Assembly: GCA_903860935.1 (NCBI GenBank)
Contig: CAIOSQ010000232.1
Span: 1 to 37,687, forward strand
DNA: 37,687 bases
Source of the DNA: an uncultured Rhodospirillales bacterium
GTDB lineage: Bacteria > Pseudomonadota > Alphaproteobacteria > CACIAM-22H2
Direction: 5' to 3'
The notes beneath the pieces were generated by a model, which was not told where the DNA came from, made no database searches, and worked only from the letters and a program-made list of their open reading frames with translations. Shown here piece by piece: positions 36,039-37,687 of the stretch. Numbering within the stretch: the stretch's first letter is position 1; the number at the start of each line of letters is the position of its first letter. The position numbers and the translations under genes are program-made.

Positions 36039-37192
36039 AGATCTGCCAGCTCTGCGCGGTGGATTTCACGCTCTACCATTTCCTGTTGCCGCTGATGCGC
36101 GCGCAACGCGCGGCCGGCCACGAAGTCGTCGGGGTCTGCGCGCCGGGCGCGCTGGTCGCGCGCGTGCGCGAGGCGGGCTTCCGGGTCGAGACCGTCGCCT
36201 TCGAGCGCAACCTTGATCTTCGCGCCCATGCGCGCGCCTATCGCGAGGCCTCGGCGCTGTTCGCGCGCGAGCGCTTCGACCTCGTGCATGTCCATACGCC
36301 GATCGCCGCGCTGATCGGGCGCCTGGCGGCAAGGCGGTGGCGCGTGCCGCGCATCGTCTACACGGCGCATGGCTTCTACTTCCACGAGCGCATGTCGCGC
36401 GTGGCCTGGACGGCCTTCGCCGCGCTGGAATGGCTTGGCGGACGCATCACGGACGTCCTGTTCACACAGGCCGAGGAGGACGCCGCGACCGCACGGCGGC
36501 TCGGGCTGTGTCGCCGCGGCGGGCTGATCGCGGCGATCGGCAACGGCAGCGATCCCCAGCGCTTCCACCCGCCCGCCGATGCAGCGGCACGCGCGGCGGA
36601 GCGCGCGCGGCTTGGTCTCGCCTCGCCACGGCCGGCGATCATCTGCGTCGCGCGACTGGTCGCGGAGAAGGGCTATCCGGAGTTGCTCGCCGCGATGCGC
36701 GACGTCGATGCCGATCTCTGGGTGGTCGGCGAGCGGCTGGACAGCGACCATGCGGGATCGATCGATGCCGACATCGACGCTGTCGCGCGCGATCGTGTCC
36801 GCGCGGAGCGCATCCGCTTCCTCGGCTATCGCGCGGACGTGCCGGCGTTGCTGCGCGCGGCCGACATCTTCGTCCTGCCGTCGCATCGCGAGGGCATGCC
36901 GCGTTCCATCATCGAGGCGATGCTCTGCGGCCTGCCCGTCGTCGCCACCGACATACGCGGCGCGCGCGAGGAGGTGGTCGAAGGCGAAACCGGCCGCCTC
37001 GTGCCGGTCGCCGCGCCCGCCGCGCTGGCCGCGGCCCTCGCAGAACTTGCGGCCGATCCCGCCCTGCGCGCGGCGATGGGCGCGGCCGGTCTCGCCCGCG
37101 CCCGGGCGCTCTATGTCGAGGACGCGGTCGTCGAGCGCCAATTACAGATCCTCGGTCTCGCGGCGCCAGACGCGCAACCGCCACCTTCGTAG
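36035..37192 (+). CDS. Glycosyltransferase, GT4 type
   Basis: A 385-residue GT-B glycosyltransferase. The acceptor domain shows FHFLLPLMRAQRAAGHEVVG-like sequence (YHFLLPLMRAQRAAGHEVVG), FDLVHVHTPIAALIGRLAAR and IVYTAHGFYFHE, a pattern seen in PglA/WbpH-type and undecaprenyl-linked glycan transferases. The donor domain has IGNGSDPQRFHP, PAIICVARLVAEKGYPELLA, IRFLGYRADVPALLRAADIF and the acidic motif SHREGMPRSIIEAMLCGLPV. Start ATG 36035 overlaps the ligase stop. It lies 44 bp before the CBS-aminotransferase gene. Sugar specificity is unknown. Confidence 0.92.
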   Translation: MKICQLCAVDFTLYHFLLPLMRAQRAAGHEVVGVCAPGALVARVREAGFRVETVAFERNLDLRAHARAYREASALFARERFDLVHVHTPIAALIGRLAARRWRVPRIVYTAHGFYFHERMSRVAWTAFAALEWLGGRITDVLFTQAEEDAATARRLGLCRRGGLIAAIGNGSDPQRFHPPADAAARAAERARLGLASPRPAIICVARLVAEKGYPELLAAMRDVDADLWVVGERLDSDHAGSIDADIDAVARDRVRAERIRFLGYRADVPALLRAADIFVLPSHREGMPRSIIEAMLCGLPVVATDIRGAREEVVEGETGRLVPVAAPAALAAALAELAADPALRAAMGAAGLARARALYVEDAVVERQLQILGLAAPDAQPPPS

Positions 37193-37236
37193 CTGGACGG
37201 GTCGGACGCCCTGGATTAAATGCGAGGGGTAGCCCG

Positions 37237-37687
37237 TTGATCGGGCATGACCCGACGCCCTCCCGCCAGGACAACGCCTTGCCTCTCTCCTCCCTGCTGG
37301 TCCGCGACAGCGACCGGATCGCCGACGCCCTCGCGCTCATCGACCGCAACGGTCATGGCCTCGCCGCCGTCGTCGACGGCGATGGCCGGCTGGTCGGTCG
37401 GATATCGGGCCCAGGGATCCGGACCTTCCTGGCGCAGGGCGGCGGGCTCGATGCGCGCACGGCGGCGGCCATGAGCGCCGACGGCGCCGGCGCGGCCGAT
37501 CGCGCGCTGCTCGATTTCGAGACCGATTCGGGCGGACGGCCGATCCGTCTCGCCTCGCCGGCGGCGGCGCGGCGGATCCCGATCGCGGAACCCGTGCTGG
37601 GCGGCAACGAGCTGCGCTACGTCACCGAATGCGTGCAGACCAACTGGATCTCCTCGCTCGGCAGCTTCGTGAAGCGCTTCGAGGACA
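37237..37687 (+). CDS. CBS domain fused to a DegT/DnrJ/EryC1 aminotransferase; C-terminus off the right edge
   Basis: An open frame runs to the window edge, 150 codons from TTG 37237. That TTG has the ribosome site GAGGGG (37224-37229) 7 nt upstream; a second TTG at 37279 lacks one. Residues about 15-75 form a single CBS unit (LVRDSDRIADALALIDRNGH, AAVVDGDGRLVGRISGPGIR). This is the type normally attached to sugar-phosphate nucleotidyltransferases, but the nucleotide-binding TDGDIR string is here SGPGIR. From about residue 113 the sequence IPIAEPVLGGNELRYVTECV, then QTNWISSLGSFVKRFED, is the start of a perosamine-synthase-like DegT aminotransferase. The catalytic lysine lies outside the window. 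It would be a second sugar aminotransferase beside WbpE. Confidence 0.82.
   Translation, partial: MIGHDPTPSRQDNALPLSSLLVRDSDRIADALALIDRNGHGLAAVVDGDGRLVGRISGPGIRTFLAQGGGLDARTAAAMSADGAGAADRALLDFETDSGGRPIRLASPAAARRIPIAEPVLGGNELRYVTECVQTNWISSLGSFVKRFED

Noticed and set aside
16254-37687. The polysaccharide locus as a recently acquired island
   Set aside because: By eye its base composition and codon use look like the housekeeping part. No transposase, integrase, tRNA or flanking repeats are visible, so recent transfer is not supported within this window.

Overview
This is a very GC-rich, densely coding stretch of a Gram-negative chromosome. The gene content points to an Alphaproteobacterium: hemC followed by hemD with a mitofilin-like partner, an SDHAF4/DUF1674 gene beside htpX, an rpe/heparinase pair, LptD/LptE, and a sigma-54-type promoter before a flagellar gene. 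I cannot fix the order or genus from sequence alone. I see no rRNA, tRNA, CRISPR array, insertion sequence or prophage.

Left part (1-16246), mostly housekeeping. On the minus strand, hemC is followed by a hemD reading frame that runs, without a stop, into a mitofilin-like membrane/coiled-coil protein and off the left edge. Diverging from hemC is acs (acetyl-CoA synthetase), then a small two-helix membrane protein. Tail-to-tail with it is a YddA/SbmA-type ABC exporter, preceded by a small SDHAF4-like gene. htpX, rsmB and lptE run rightwards and meet lptD tail-to-tail. rpe and a heparinase II/III-family gene diverge from lptD, followed by a Nudix hydrolase on the minus strand and a solitary flgD with a good sigma-54 promoter.

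Right part (16254-37687), a surface-polysaccharide locus with two divergent operons. The leftward operon has 13 genes joined by overlaps or gaps of at most 18 bp: wbpB, wbpD, a glycosyltransferase, a methyltransferase, an asparagine-synthase-like amidotransferase, a flippase, an acyltransferase, a second methyltransferase, a second amidotransferase, a second glycosyltransferase, a wecB/wbpI epimerase, a third glycosyltransferase and a third methyltransferase. The rightward operon has a winged-helix regulator with a Rossmann-like C-terminal half, a third amidotransferase, wbpE, an O-antigen ligase-like protein, a fourth glycosyltransferase and the start of a CBS-DegT aminotransferase fusion. 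WbpB, WbpE, WbpD and a WbpI-type epimerase together are the known route from UDP-GlcNAcA to UDP-2,3-diacetamido-2,3-dideoxy-mannuronate. Three amidotransferases beside a uronic-acid pathway suggest that carboxyl groups in the glycan are amidated.

The 155 bp between the operons holds two oppositely oriented copies of one motif (TTGAC, then GTTCA-N5-TGAAC), with centres 74 bp apart. The rightward copy lies between good -35 and -10 elements, and the encoded regulator is the obvious candidate to bind both. This regulatory circuit, the HemD-mitofilin fusion and the CBS-aminotransferase fusion are the most interesting things in the window.
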